In this document: in pieces, positions 14,568-22,422 of the stretch
How the letters are laid out: the number at the start of each line of letters is the position of its first letter
How positions within the stretch are numbered: the first letter of the stretch is position 1
Virus record (IMG/VR): IMGVR_UViG_3300042988_000456
Coordinates: 1 to 64,000 of that record
Source of the DNA: a virus
Length of the DNA stretch: 64,000 nt
Strand: one strand, 5' to 3'
The notes under the pieces: model-generated
The model's input: only the letters and a program-made list of their open reading frames with translations
What the model was told of the DNA's origin: nothing
Database searches by the model: none
Made by a program: the position numbers and the translations under genes

Positions 14568-14608
14568 AGAAGCTGTTGCTCTTTAGCTTCCTCTTCATTG
14601 TGGGGTGA
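14528..14608 (+). CDS. tiny hydrophobic peptide
   Basis: A 26-residue frame from ATG 14528 (GGAG five bases upstream): MAVASLKFCYTAVKK, then LLLFSFLFIVG, one short membrane segment with two Lys before it. A longer start at 14495 gives 37 residues. It overlaps its neighbour out of frame. Confidence 0.35.
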   Translation: MAVASLKFCYTAVKKLLLFSFLFIVG

Positions 14609-14610
14609 TC

Positions 14611-14703
14611 ATGGATAAGGTGATGGGGTTCATTTTGAACCTGCTGGCAGGTGTAGGGATGGTCACTGCGTACATCCTGTATGTGGTGTTCTTTTATTCA
14701 TAG
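14611..14703 (+). CDS. tiny single-pass membrane peptide
   Basis: 30 residues, almost entirely one transmembrane helix (MGFILNLLAGVGMVTAYIL). It starts three bases after the previous stop. The next gene's AGGAGGTGA ribosome site begins within its stop codon. Confidence 0.4.
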   Translation: MDKVMGFILNLLAGVGMVTAYILYVVFFYS

Positions 14704-14711
14704 GAGGTGAT

Positions 14712-14960
14712 GTGACAGGTGCAGACAATGTTCAGGTGGGTGGCACCCACTACAAAGACATGCCGATGCAACCGTGGGAGGTCATGGAAACCATCATGAC
14801 CCGCGAAGAGTTTGTGGGTTTTTTGAAAGGCAATGTACTCAAGTACAGCATGAGAGCAGGCCAGAAGCTTGGCGCTTCTGACGATGCAGAAAAGGCGCGG
14901 CATTACCAGCAGAAACTGCGTGAAGTGTTGATGCACAACCCATTTGTAAGAGACGTTTAA
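14712..14960 (+). CDS. DUF3310-family protein
   Basis: 82 residues, GTG start preceded by AGGAGGTGA. VGGTHYKDMPMQPWEVME and FLKGNVLKYSMRAGQK are the DUF3310 signature found in many phages, sometimes linked to nucleotide metabolism. The true activity is not established. The gene's TAA stop is inside GTTTAAAC (14955). Confidence 0.75.
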   Translation: MTGADNVQVGGTHYKDMPMQPWEVMETIMTREEFVGFLKGNVLKYSMRAGQKLGASDDAEKARHYQQKLREVLMHNPFVRDV

Positions 14961-14974
14961 ACAAGGAGATTGGA

Positions 14975-15358
14975 ATGAGTAGTTACGCAGAAGTGGAGAT
15001 GCTGATCGTGCAATGGGCAGAAGCCCGTGGCATTGTTCAGAACGGGAAACACATTGGACAGTCCCGCAAGACTTTGGAAGAAGCTGGTGAATTGATAGAA
15101 GCCATTGGCAATCTTGATGGTTTAAACACCTTGATCAACTACTACCCAGAGCTTGCCATTCGCCCAGAGTTCAAAGAGCTTCTGGAGAGAACAAAGAAAG
15201 CTGTGCGCGATGCCATTGGCGACATTGGTGTCACGCTGATTGTTGGCTGCGCTGTGGCAGACATGAACCTTGTTGACTGCCTGTACGAAGCCTATGACGA
15301 AATCAAAGACCGTAAAGGTTACCTCCGTGCAGACGGAGTATTTGTGAAGGAGCAATGA
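14975..15358 (+). CDS. mazG: MazG-like nucleotide pyrophosphohydrolase
   Basis: 127 residues, ATG after AAGGAG. The helix pair E35-E-A-G-E39-L-I-E and R-D79-A-I-G-D83-I-G is the MazG metal-binding pattern. Such enzymes hydrolyse NTPs or ppGpp-like nucleotides, and phage copies are thought to keep host metabolism active. A C-terminal CLYEAYDEIKDRKG helix is also typical. Confidence 0.8.
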   Translation: MSSYAEVEMLIVQWAEARGIVQNGKHIGQSRKTLEEAGELIEAIGNLDGLNTLINYYPELAIRPEFKELLERTKKAVRDAIGDIGVTLIVGCAVADMNLVDCLYEAYDEIKDRKGYLRADGVFVKEQ

Positions 15359-15507
15359 TGGCCCACTTTGTTATTTTTGCCTGCTTTGCTGCATGGCTGA
15401 CCCATGTGTTTACATGCTTTGCGCAGGGTCTGTGGGGCTTCCTGATTGCTGGCGCAATCATGTTCCCTGTGGGTATTCTGCATGGTCTGTATCTGTGGTT
15501 CACATGA
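15358..15507 (+). CDS. two-helix membrane protein
   Basis: 49 residues (MAHFVIFACFAAWLTHVF...FLIAGAIMFPVGILHGLYLWFT) with two membrane segments. The ATG overlaps the MazG stop (TGATG), and its own stop overlaps the next gene in the same way. Translational coupling on both sides supports it. Function unknown. Confidence 0.5.
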   Translation: MAHFVIFACFAAWLTHVFTCFAQGLWGFLIAGAIMFPVGILHGLYLWFT

Positions 15508-15791
15508 TGATTCCACCGCTGCCTAAGCCGGACAAAGATTTGCGCTACGGAGCGATTGCCATGCAGAAGTATGGAGAGAAATGTGCTGCAGCCGCTAAGG
15601 CAGATGCTCAACAAGACTTGGACGCTGTGCATAAACACATCTCCAGATTGTTGGCTGCAATGGTATCCAGTTGCGGAGGTAAGGCCATCCTGACCCCCGC
15701 AGATGTGATTGCCATCGAAGGGCAGACCCTGACGATGGTTGAGGATTTTGAGACTGACAACATTGTTTTTACGTTACACAAGGAGAAATGA
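15507..15791 (+). CDS. hypothetical protein
   Basis: 94 residues. Starts at 15507 by TGATG overlap; ATG 15504 is equally possible. The N-terminus is helical and Ala-rich, the C-terminus short and beta-like. No family recognised. Confidence 0.5.
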   Translation: MIPPLPKPDKDLRYGAIAMQKYGEKCAAAAKADAQQDLDAVHKHISRLLAAMVSSCGGKAILTPADVIAIEGQTLTMVEDFETDNIVFTLHKEK

Positions 15792-15792
15792 C

Positions 15793-16206
15793 ATGAACAC
15801 ACCAGACATGTTTACACACAAGATGCCACTGAACCACCGTGTCTTCAAAGCAGTGAAAGACTTTCACAACGGTTACACACGGGAGGAGTTGACCAAAGAA
15901 CTTGCCAAGGAAGGCTACAAGGCCAAGTCTGTTGGCCCCACCCTCTCCATGCTGGAGACTGCTGGACTGTTGGCGCGAAATGGTACTTTGTACTTCGCCA
16001 CCAAAGATCACTACATAACCATCACCAAGGACATGCTGGATGCTGGTCGCACTCTCAAAGCGGAGAGCAAACTCCAGAACAAACGCCGTACACATGCGGC
16101 CCTTGCAGCACCCAAGACTTCAGTGGCAAGTGTGCTGAATGGTTTAAACGTTCAAGAGGCACATGAGTTGTACCTGAAGCTGCGTGAGATGTTTCACAAG
16201 GATTGA
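15793..16206 (+). CDS. winged-helix-like DNA-binding protein
   Basis: 137 residues, ATG after AGGAGAAATGAC. Residues about 20-75 (YTREELTKELAKEGYKAKS...SMLETAGLLARNG) read as a winged helix-turn-helix, with the tail more variable. A phage regulator is plausible. Confidence 0.55.
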   Translation: MNTPDMFTHKMPLNHRVFKAVKDFHNGYTREELTKELAKEGYKAKSVGPTLSMLETAGLLARNGTLYFATKDHYITITKDMLDAGRTLKAESKLQNKRRTHAALAAPKTSVASVLNGLNVQEAHELYLKLREMFHKD

Positions 16207-16445
16207 TGATGGTCTCAGATGAACCGCGCACCATTCGCATGAGCGAAACAGAGTGGGGAGTCTTTGAGTTGATTGGCGGAGTCCAGTGGCTAAAGAGCAG
16301 GCTCCGTCATATGCACAAAGCAGGGTACGCCAAGCGGCAACGCAACAACCGCATCAGAAAAGACCATGAAGAAGGTTTAAACATTGCAGTGCTGGCAGAG
16401 AAGTACCAACTGGACAAAACAACAATCTGGAGAATCCTGAAATGA
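16206..16445 (+). CDS. helix-turn-helix protein
   Basis: 79 residues, coupled by TGATG. The C-terminal IAVLAEKYQLDKTTIWRILK is a resolvase/Hin-like helix-turn-helix. The rest is basic. Probable small DNA-binding regulator. The last exact GTTTAAAC before a 5-kb gap lies in this gene (16375). Confidence 0.6.
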   Translation: MMVSDEPRTIRMSETEWGVFELIGGVQWLKSRLRHMHKAGYAKRQRNNRIRKDHEEGLNIAVLAEKYQLDKTTIWRILK

Positions 16446-16552
16446 TTGACGATGACAACTGGATTGAGGACATGGCGGCTCTTGGATTGGCTGTGATCTT
16501 TATAGTGATTGGAACTGCGGCAGGTGGACTGCTTTATTGGGTGCTGACATGA
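16442..16552 (+). CDS. tiny membrane peptide
   Basis: 36 residues: acidic N-terminus (MIDDDNWIED), then one hydrophobic helix. ATGA overlaps at both ends couple it to its neighbours. No family. Confidence 0.45.
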   Translation: MIDDDNWIEDMAALGLAVIFIVIGTAAGGLLYWVLT

Positions 16553-16830
16553 GCCGCGCTACTGAACTTGCTGAATGGCTAGAAACATCAAACAGCAGTG
16601 TAGATGTGGATGCGGCAAACCTCTTGCGCCAGCAAGAAGCTGTGTTACGGCAGTGTGTGGAGGCTTTGACTCGCAGCAAGCCTTTTGTTGAGGGCAAGGA
16701 ATGGGAGTGTGAAGCGCGGTACGACATTACCAAAGATGGTGGTCACTACGAAGCCTATGCAACAGCAAGAGACATTCGTGCGCAATGTGAAGACGCACTG
16801 GCAGCGGCAAAGGAGGTGCTGAGTGACTGA
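16549..16830 (+). CDS. hypothetical protein
   Basis: 93 residues, start at the ATGA junction. Helical with Glu and Ala richness (RATELAEWLETSNSSVDVDAAN, ARDIRAQCEDALAAAKE), typical of phage accessory proteins of unknown function. Confidence 0.55.
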   Translation: MSRATELAEWLETSNSSVDVDAANLLRQQEAVLRQCVEALTRSKPFVEGKEWECEARYDITKDGGHYEAYATARDIRAQCEDALAAAKEVLSD

Positions 16831-17179
16831 CCTTGAAATCTCCAAAGCCTTGGCTCTGGCTATTGGATGGCGTGAGTTTGATCTTGCTGTGTCCGAAGCA
16901 GGAAGACTGTTTGCATACCGCCACGGCTGGCACAAGTTCGACTACCGTGATTGGAACGTCATTGGCCCGATAGCTGAACGATACAGTGTGTTTCCTCAGT
17001 CTCGTTCAACAGGTAACTTCAAGAAAGCCAAAGCACAAGGCTATACAGATGTTGAGTCTTGGGAGGTTTTCTACTACGACTACAACTCCAGTGGATATAT
17101 GTCTGGCAACTGGAAACATGTAGTTGATAAATGTCCCAAGCGTTGTATTGCAATGGCAGTGATTGGAGCGAAGAAATGA
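16823..17179 (+). CDS. hypothetical protein
   Basis: 118 residues with a GTG start after GGAGGTGCTGA. Aromatic-rich centre (WHKFDYRDWNVIGPIAERY). Unrecognised, but its placement in a tightly packed coupled train makes it a real gene. Confidence 0.5.
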   Translation: MTDLEISKALALAIGWREFDLAVSEAGRLFAYRHGWHKFDYRDWNVIGPIAERYSVFPQSRSTGNFKKAKAQGYTDVESWEVFYYDYNSSGYMSGNWKHVVDKCPKRCIAMAVIGAKK

Positions 17180-17421
17180 AGCTGCCTGAACCTGCGCTCT
17201 ATGTCAGCTATGACGGCGGCTGGATGGGTGAAGCGTCTGACAACGCCGAAAACATCACTGAGCATTTGACTTCCGTTTACACAGAAGCCCAGATGCGGGA
17301 GATGTATCAACAAGGTGTTACTGACGCAGCCAACCGCGCACAGATAGCCATGCTTGGCATTCCATACCACTGGACGAAGCGGGTTGTTGCGGCGATATAC
17401 GCATTGAAGGAGAAAACATGA
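17176..17421 (+). CDS. hypothetical protein
   Basis: 81 residues, ATGA overlap with the gene before. YTEAQMREMYQQGVTDAAN is a short motif common in small phage accessory proteins. A GTTTACAC copy is at 17275. Confidence 0.5.
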   Translation: MKLPEPALYVSYDGGWMGEASDNAENITEHLTSVYTEAQMREMYQQGVTDAANRAQIAMLGIPYHWTKRVVAAIYALKEKT

Positions 17422-17606
17422 CACCGACAAATGAACTGCGCTTTGTTGAGCGCGAGATTAAATACAACGAACCTGCGATGGGTGGTGATTACGTTATCTC
17501 AGGAGTTCGTGTCATCAAAGTCTTGCAGCAGAAGGTTATCAACGATCTGAATCGCTACGAATGGCGCGATGTGCCTGTTGTGAAGGAGCAAGAAAATGAG
17601 CATTGA
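17418..17606 (+). CDS. hypothetical protein
   Basis: 62 residues, coupled by ATGA. Charged, beta-like (REIKYNEPAMGGDYVISGVRVIKV). No family. Confidence 0.45.
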   Translation: MTPTNELRFVEREIKYNEPAMGGDYVISGVRVIKVLQQKVINDLNRYEWRDVPVVKEQENEH

Positions 17607-17850
17607 AATCATTGTGTGTTTTGGGCTTTTGTCGATAGTGCTTCTCGGTGCAATCAACTACTTCCACTACTGGTTGAAAAGTCTTGAGCGCAGGTTTGAA
17701 CGGTATCAGGAAAGCCAGCACACAAACCACCGGATGTACAGGGATGACCACTTTGAATTACAGGCAAAGCACGACCGTCTGGTGGAAGCGTTGGGGATGA
17801 TCGAATCCAAGCCGACACCGAAACAGTATGTGAAGAAAGGGAATGTATGA
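17596..17850 (+). CDS. membrane-anchored coiled-coil protein
   Basis: 84 residues. One N-terminal membrane helix (IIVCFGLLSIVLLGAINYF), then a charged helix (LKSLERRFERYQ...). ATG preceded by AAGGAG. The layout resembles small spanin- or holin-accessory proteins, but it lies far from the lysis genes. Confidence 0.5.
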   Translation: MSIEIIVCFGLLSIVLLGAINYFHYWLKSLERRFERYQESQHTNHRMYRDDHFELQAKHDRLVEALGMIESKPTPKQYVKKGNV

Positions 17851-18023
17851 CTGACATTGAAAAAGAAATCATGCGCCAGATACATGAGATGGACAAAGAG
17901 ATCAAGACATTACGCGAACGTGTGGCTGTGCTGGAGTCGAAGCACCATCACGGCAATGGGGTTCCGCAGCACCCGATGTATCTGGAGCCGCCATTCAAAG
18001 TTACTTGCGGGGTGAAGAAATGA
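17847..18023 (+). CDS. small coiled-coil protein
   Basis: 58 residues with heptad-like MTDIEKEIMRQIHEMDKEI...LRERVAVLESKHHHG. ATGA overlaps at both ends. It reads as a structural partner of the preceding membrane protein; inference only. Confidence 0.5.
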   Translation: MTDIEKEIMRQIHEMDKEIKTLRERVAVLESKHHHGNGVPQHPMYLEPPFKVTCGVKK

Positions 18024-18592
18024 CTGACCTGAACAAAGCCCGTGAAGTAGCACAGCGGCTAGGCGATTGGAGCGATATGGCAACGCCGACAGAAGCAGCA
18101 AACACCATCGACAGCCTTGTGGCAGAAGTCGAGCGCAAAGAAGCGGAGAACTTTGCATGGCGCACCAAGCTAGGCATCAAAGGCTATGAAGTGGAGATTG
18201 CCGACCTAAAAGGCGCACTCAAAACAGCACAGGCAGAAGTCGAGCGACTCAAGGAATACCAAGCACGGCACTACGTTGCCATAACTGAGCGTGACAAAGC
18301 ACAGGCAGAAGTCGAGCGACTGACCAAGGTGGATGTGGAGCCGCTTGGCTGGATGAATGCGGGTGCTGTAAAGGACTTGGAAGATGGCACAGACACGTAT
18401 AGCTATGTCTATAAAAAACACTCCGCATCAACATCAGTTGCTGTTTACAAAGCCTCCGCACTCGCAGCAGAACAAGCCAAGGTGCGGGAGTTGGTTGACT
18501 GCATAGAGGACTTGCTTGATGCCGTTCCACCACTGTGGGAGTGTGCTGAACGTGCCGTTGATCTGCTTGAAAGAATAGGAGAACAGAAATGA
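18020..18592 (+). CDS. coiled-coil accessory protein with shuffled modules
   Basis: 190 residues. Helical repeats (AQAEVERLKEY, AQAEVERLTK) precede a W-M-N-A-G globular insert and a tail ASALAAEQAKVRELVD that is shared with the next gene. At DNA level the 21-mer around 18229 recurs at 18299. Such mosaic proteins are common in phage accessory regions and have no known function. Confidence 0.55.
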   Translation: MTDLNKAREVAQRLGDWSDMATPTEAANTIDSLVAEVERKEAENFAWRTKLGIKGYEVEIADLKGALKTAQAEVERLKEYQARHYVAITERDKAQAEVERLTKVDVEPLGWMNAGAVKDLEDGTDTYSYVYKKHSASTSVAVYKASALAAEQAKVRELVDCIEDLLDAVPPLWECAERAVDLLERIGEQK

Positions 18593-19593
18593 CTGACACA
18601 AACAAGGTGGATGTGGGGCCGTTCAGCGATGAGCCGGTAATGTACGGAACACCTTGGGGCGATCTTGTACCAGCCTCCGCACTCGCGGCACTACGCCAAG
18701 AAATCATTGCCAAGAACGCACCAGAGATAGAGAAGGTAAATGCGCACATCAAACAAGTTGAGGCAGAGCGCTACACCCTACGCACCCAACTAGCTGAAGC
18801 ACAGGCAGAAGCCGAGATGTGGAAAGCCACTGCCAAAGCTACCGTGTGTATGCATTGTGATGCTGAGAACAAGCGGTTGCAAACACAACTAACTGAAGCA
18901 CAGGCAAAACTGGAGGACACCACATCTGAATACAACCGCTGCGTTGAGGATGTTCATGCTGCAAGGGCAGAAGCACTTGAGTACCAGCAAGCCGCTGACA
19001 AGATGGCTATGGATCACAAGATTGAGCGGGATGGATTACGCACGCAACTGCAAGCAGAACAAGCCAAGGTGCGGGAATTGGTGGAGCCGGTGGCGTGGAT
19101 GGTTCACCCGTTTGATTACGGTATAGGGCATGAAGGTGTCTATGCACTGACCACACGCACTGAACAGGTAATGCTCTGGAAGCATAAAGGGTGGGATGTT
19201 CAGCCACTCTACCCCGCCTCCGCAATCGCAGCACTACAGACAGAGAATGAGAAGCTGAAGGAAGGCCTCGACAAGCGTTGGTACAAGATGGACTTTGATG
19301 CAGTCAAGGCGACCACCGACAGGATAGTTGCTGAACGCGACACCCTACGCACCCAACTCGCTGAAGCACAGGCAGAACTTGCTGAATGGCAGCACACAAA
19401 CAGGATTGATGCGCTCTACCGTCAGTTGGAAGCTGCACAGGCAGATGCTGCGCGGTATCGGTGGCTGCGTGACATGGATGAGCAACCTGTGTATTCACTG
19501 GCGGCAATATTCACCGACTGCCAAGGTAGCGCGGAAAGCATATCGCAAAGGATTGATTACGCAGTAGACACATTGATGAGGATGCCGAAATGA
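18589..19593 (+). CDS. coiled-coil accessory protein, mosaic of repeats
   Basis: 334 residues, ATGA start. Long helical stretches built from (L)RTQLAEAQAE units (about 62-75, 100-115, 247-262), an AEQAKVRELVEPVAWM insert and a C-terminal AARYRWLRD segment. DNA direct repeats with the preceding gene show duplication and shuffling. Function unknown. Confidence 0.55.
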   Translation: MTDTNKVDVGPFSDEPVMYGTPWGDLVPASALAALRQEIIAKNAPEIEKVNAHIKQVEAERYTLRTQLAEAQAEAEMWKATAKATVCMHCDAENKRLQTQLTEAQAKLEDTTSEYNRCVEDVHAARAEALEYQQAADKMAMDHKIERDGLRTQLQAEQAKVRELVEPVAWMVHPFDYGIGHEGVYALTTRTEQVMLWKHKGWDVQPLYPASAIAALQTENEKLKEGLDKRWYKMDFDAVKATTDRIVAERDTLRTQLAEAQAELAEWQHTNRIDALYRQLEAAQADAARYRWLRDMDEQPVYSLAAIFTDCQGSAESISQRIDYAVDTLMRMPK

Positions 19594-19874
19594 AACCGTT
19601 GACAGATGAAGAAATCAAAGAAGTGAGCGAAGTCGTGTGGGGTCCAGAACTGGACGTACCCGCTACTACCGCCGAGATTGCATTTGCCCGAGCAATCGAA
19701 GCCGCAGTGAATGCGAAGTGGGAAGCAGAGAACAAGCGTCTGCGGGAGGCGTTGGAGAACGCTGCTGACGATCTTGAACATTGGGGTGCGTATGCATCTG
19801 ACTACTTCAAGAAGAAGTGGAATCTGCAAGGCGACATTGACGCTGCCCGTGCTGCACTGAAAGGGGATGTATGA
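19590..19874 (+). CDS. small accessory protein, 'TDEEI...FARAIEAAVNAKW' type
   Basis: 94 residues. The N-terminus LTDEEI, FARAIEAAVNAKWEAE and tail IDAARAALKGDV recur in neighbouring genes. The 3' end carries the GGGGATGT ribosome site for the next gene within the ALKGDV codons. Confidence 0.55.
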   Translation: MKPLTDEEIKEVSEVVWGPELDVPATTAEIAFARAIEAAVNAKWEAENKRLREALENAADDLEHWGAYASDYFKKKWNLQGDIDAARAALKGDV

Positions 19875-20167
19875 GTTTTCTATTTCAATCCAGAGCCGCC
19901 GTACTACAAGCGGAAGCACAGCAAGCTCTTGTCGAAAAGATGATTGAGCTTGAGCAGGTGAAGCTAAAAGCCCTTGAGCTTGAGATGGATGTCAAGCACA
20001 TGAAGATCATGGCTGATGAACGTCACGCGCTGAAGGAACATAACCAGCGTTTGCGTGAGGCGTTGGAGCCATTTGTTACAACTAATTCGTCAGAAGAATT
20101 TGTGCAACTGTCCGTGCGCTCAAGCGACATTGACGCTGCAAGAGCAGCACTGAAAGGGGATGTATGA
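19871..20167 (+). CDS. coiled-coil accessory protein ending ALKGDV
   Basis: 98 residues, helical (LVEKMIELEQVKLKALELEM). The tail SDIDAARAALKGDV and its DNA repeat the end of the gene before. ATGA coupling on both sides. Confidence 0.5.
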   Translation: MSFLFQSRAAVLQAEAQQALVEKMIELEQVKLKALELEMDVKHMKIMADERHALKEHNQRLREALEPFVTTNSSEEFVQLSVRSSDIDAARAALKGDV

Positions 20168-20376
20168 CTTTAGGACTATCGCCCCTAACAGGGGACGTTT
20201 ACTCAGGCACCGTCAAGGGTGATATGTGGGTAGGCAAGAAAACAAACGTAACAAGCGACTTCCTTCGTTGCGTACTTGAGAAAGCCAAGCATCACGGCGG
20301 AGAGTTTGAGATTCGCGGCGGTGGAAAGTTGTTTACCGTGACCGTGGTGGAAGAAGCACTGAAAGGGGATGTATGA
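20164..20376 (+). CDS. small accessory protein ending ALKGDV
   Basis: 70 residues, beta-like with Gly pairs (EFEIRGGGKLFTVTV). Third consecutive gene ending ALKGDV and an ATGA junction. Unknown function. Confidence 0.5.
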   Translation: MTLGLSPLTGDVYSGTVKGDMWVGKKTNVTSDFLRCVLEKAKHHGGEFEIRGGGKLFTVTVVEEALKGDV

Positions 20377-20756
20377 AACTGACTGATGAAGAAATTGACG
20401 CTATCAGCGATGAATATTCCGGCGACAAAAATGATTTGAGATATTTCGCCAGAGCAATCGAAGCCGCAGTGAACGCTAAGTGGGAGGCACTGCAATGGCA
20501 ACCTATTGAGACTGCGCCGATGGATGGGGCCGCAATCATCTTGTGCCGCGATGATCGGGTCACATGCGGCCACTGGGAGTCAGAGAGGTTGCTTACGGAT
20601 GCTGAATACCACAGCTCGACCGGAGAATATTTGGGGCAGTTCGAGACGGGCGAGGTTGTCGAAGCGTGGTGGTATTCGGAAGACGGCGGGTTTTCTACCG
20701 AAGCTCCACCTACCCACTGGATGCCGTTGCCACAATCGCCAAAGGAGTCCGCATGA
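20373..20756 (+). CDS. fusion of accessory N-terminus and DUF551-like domain
   Basis: 127 residues. The first 40 repeat the TDEEI/FARAIEAAVNAKW unit of the gene at 19590. The remainder, WQPIETAPMDG...THWMPLPQSP, matches DUF551, a small phage domain of unknown role. It looks like a module swap onto a shared N-terminus. Confidence 0.6.
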   Translation: MKLTDEEIDAISDEYSGDKNDLRYFARAIEAAVNAKWEALQWQPIETAPMDGAAIILCRDDRVTCGHWESERLLTDAEYHSSTGEYLGQFETGEVVEAWWYSEDGGFSTEAPPTHWMPLPQSPKESA

Positions 20757-21220
20757 AAGTACTGATTGACCGCGCCTTGCTGGAGAGGGTGCTTGCTGTA
20801 TTTGCAGCGATACCAGAGAACATCGAAGGCTACATGCCGGATGGCACTGATGTTGTTGTGTGTGACCTGCGCGAGGCACTGCAAGCAAAGCCGGTGAAGT
20901 TTACGCAATTCGGGAATAGCGAAGATGTAAGGAAAGCAAAGCCGGTGGAGCGCAAGCAGATGAAATGCATCTACTGCGATGAGCCGACAAACTTTGACCA
21001 TACCTGTCCCATCAGCAGGAAACCGGCGTTTACATTCATCGACCCAGTGGCAGAGATGGACAAGACAAGCGCCAACCTCGACACGTTCCAGCACGTTCAC
21101 TTCAGCGACCCCGGCAAGGGGCTGTGCATCACCTCATCTGACATGGTGAAGTGGTTGATTACAAACAGGTCTGGTGACTACTTTAAACGCAACGATGACA
21201 TAGAAGGCCACCCTGTATGA
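20753..21220 (+). CDS. hypothetical protein with zinc-knuckle-like cysteines
   Basis: 155 residues from the ATGA junction. KCIYCDEPTNFDHTCP gives C-x2-C...H-x-C, possibly a metal site. CTTTAAAC at 21181 is a near-match to the genome-wide motif. No family recognised. Confidence 0.5.
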   Translation: MKVLIDRALLERVLAVFAAIPENIEGYMPDGTDVVVCDLREALQAKPVKFTQFGNSEDVRKAKPVERKQMKCIYCDEPTNFDHTCPISRKPAFTFIDPVAEMDKTSANLDTFQHVHFSDPGKGLCITSSDMVKWLITNRSGDYFKRNDDIEGHPV

Positions 21221-21435
21221 CTGACTACCAAGCAGGAACAGAGGGTGGTGAGTACCTGTACCCCCGTGCCGGTGACCCTGAACCCCGCAAGGGGGCCAAG
21301 GTACAACTGCTGACTATTGGAGGCATCCACACTACCGGCCCTTGGGATGCAGAAAACAATCTTGGCTGGCTTCCGCTTCCAAAGCGGAGCCGGATCAAGG
21401 AAGACTTGATAAAGGCAAAACATGAACGGATTTGA
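21217..21435 (+). CDS. hypothetical protein
   Basis: 72 residues, ATGA start, Pro/Gly-rich (YPRAGDPEPRKGAKV, TTGPWDAENNLGWLPLP). Unrecognised. Confidence 0.45.
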   Translation: MTDYQAGTEGGEYLYPRAGDPEPRKGAKVQLLTIGGIHTTGPWDAENNLGWLPLPKRSRIKEDLIKAKHERI

Positions 21436-21595
21436 GATACCCAAGCACTCCATCTTCTGGAAGCCTGACAACTCCAAGAAGACGGGAGTATCCAAGTACA
21501 CACAGAACTTCCCGCCATTGAAGCTTCCGGGCAGTCACGGTGAGCCACATGAGCGTTTAAACAAAGACATTGAAAGGAAGAAGAATGGATCGTGA
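21422..21595 (+). CDS. small hypothetical protein
   Basis: 57 residues (MNGFEIPKHSIFWKPDNSKK...), overlapping the previous gene by 14 bases and the next by 11. It contains GTTTAAAC (21555), read as RLN. No family, but the compact overlaps fit the train. Confidence 0.45.
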   Translation: MNGFEIPKHSIFWKPDNSKKTGVSKYTQNFPPLKLPGSHGEPHERLNKDIERKKNGS

Positions 21596-21848
21596 ACTCA
21601 TTGCGGAAACCAACCCTGAACTAATCCTGTTGGAGCCTGCATCTATGGATGAGGCCATCCTTGGGATCGGCTCCAATGCAGCCACCGGAGATGAGTCTGT
21701 GGTGTATTCTGTGAAGAAGCTGCGCGAGGTGTTTATGCGTCATGGAATGACGCATGATGAGGCTCAGGAACACATTGAGTACAACATCTTGTCCACCTAC
21801 ATGGGTGACCACACACCCACTTTTTTAACTGTCGAATGGGGTGACTAA
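21585..21848 (+). CDS. hypothetical protein
   Basis: 87 residues from the ATG after GGAAGAAGA. Acidic, with a helical middle (VKKLREVFMRHGMTHDEAQEH). Stop and next start overlap (TAATG). Confidence 0.5.
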   Translation: MDRELIAETNPELILLEPASMDEAILGIGSNAATGDESVVYSVKKLREVFMRHGMTHDEAQEHIEYNILSTYMGDHTPTFLTVEWGD

Positions 21849-22138
21849 TGGGACTGAAGAAAGAACTGAAACAACTGCGAGAGATGGCTCTGGATGCGCT
21901 GGAAGAGCTGGGTCGCATGGAGCCGGAGAAGCAACTTCATTTTATGAAGATGCTGGTGGATGCGATGGACTGCTACCATGCACATGGGCCAACCGGCGTC
22001 ATGGTGACAGCCAAGAACCATGAGATTTGGATTTACTCACTCAACAGTGATCCAACGGAGTTGCTGCGTTTAACCTCAGAAGCGGCCCGCATCCTGCAGA
22101 CCAACTACCAAGCACCGCCAAGCGAGTTGATGAATTGA
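21848..22138 (+). CDS. hypothetical protein
   Basis: 96 residues. Helical N-terminus (LKKELKQLREMALDALEELG) followed by beta-like VMVTAKNHEIWIYSL. Coupled to the YbcO-like gene by a four-base overlap (TTGA). Confidence 0.5.
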   Translation: MGLKKELKQLREMALDALEELGRMEPEKQLHFMKMLVDAMDCYHAHGPTGVMVTAKNHEIWIYSLNSDPTELLRLTSEAARILQTNYQAPPSELMN

Positions 22139-22422
22139 ACTACCGCAGCCGCAAGCTGTTAGATGCTGCACGGGATGCTCCGTGCATGCATTGTGGTTTA
22201 AACGACTCCACAACTGTTGCAGCCCACAGCAATCAGCAGCGTGACGGTAAAGGCATGGGCATCAAGGCCCATGACTACCGCATAGCGTTCCTCTGTCACA
22301 CCTGCCACGCAGCCATTGACCAAGGCTCTGGCTCGCGTGAGGAGAAAAAGCAAATATGGGAAGAGGCCCACCGCAAGACGGTGGGCTGGTTGTTTGAGAC
22401 TGGGAAGATCAGTCCGACCTAG
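22135..22422 (+). CDS. YbcO/DUF1364-like nuclease
   Basis: 95 residues, TTG start at the overlap. C17-x2-C20, the stretch AHSNQQRDGKGMGIKAHD (30-47) and C54-x2-C57-H58 match the DUF1364 (YbcO) family, small zinc-dependent HNH-type DNases near phage recombination genes. It overlaps the end of the giant minus-strand gene by 14 bases. Confidence 0.78.
   Translation: MNYRSRKLLDAARDAPCMHCGLNDSTTVAAHSNQQRDGKGMGIKAHDYRIAFLCHTCHAAIDQGSGSREEKKQIWEEAHRKTVGWLFETGKISPT
22366..22386 (+). terminator. possible weak terminator at convergent gene ends
   Basis: GCCCACCG-CAAGA-CGGTGGGC is a perfect 8-bp stem inside the last codons of the YbcO-like gene, followed by TGGTTGTTTG. The T-run is poor. It is the only hairpin I saw near the collision of the rightward and leftward units. 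Confidence 0.35.
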
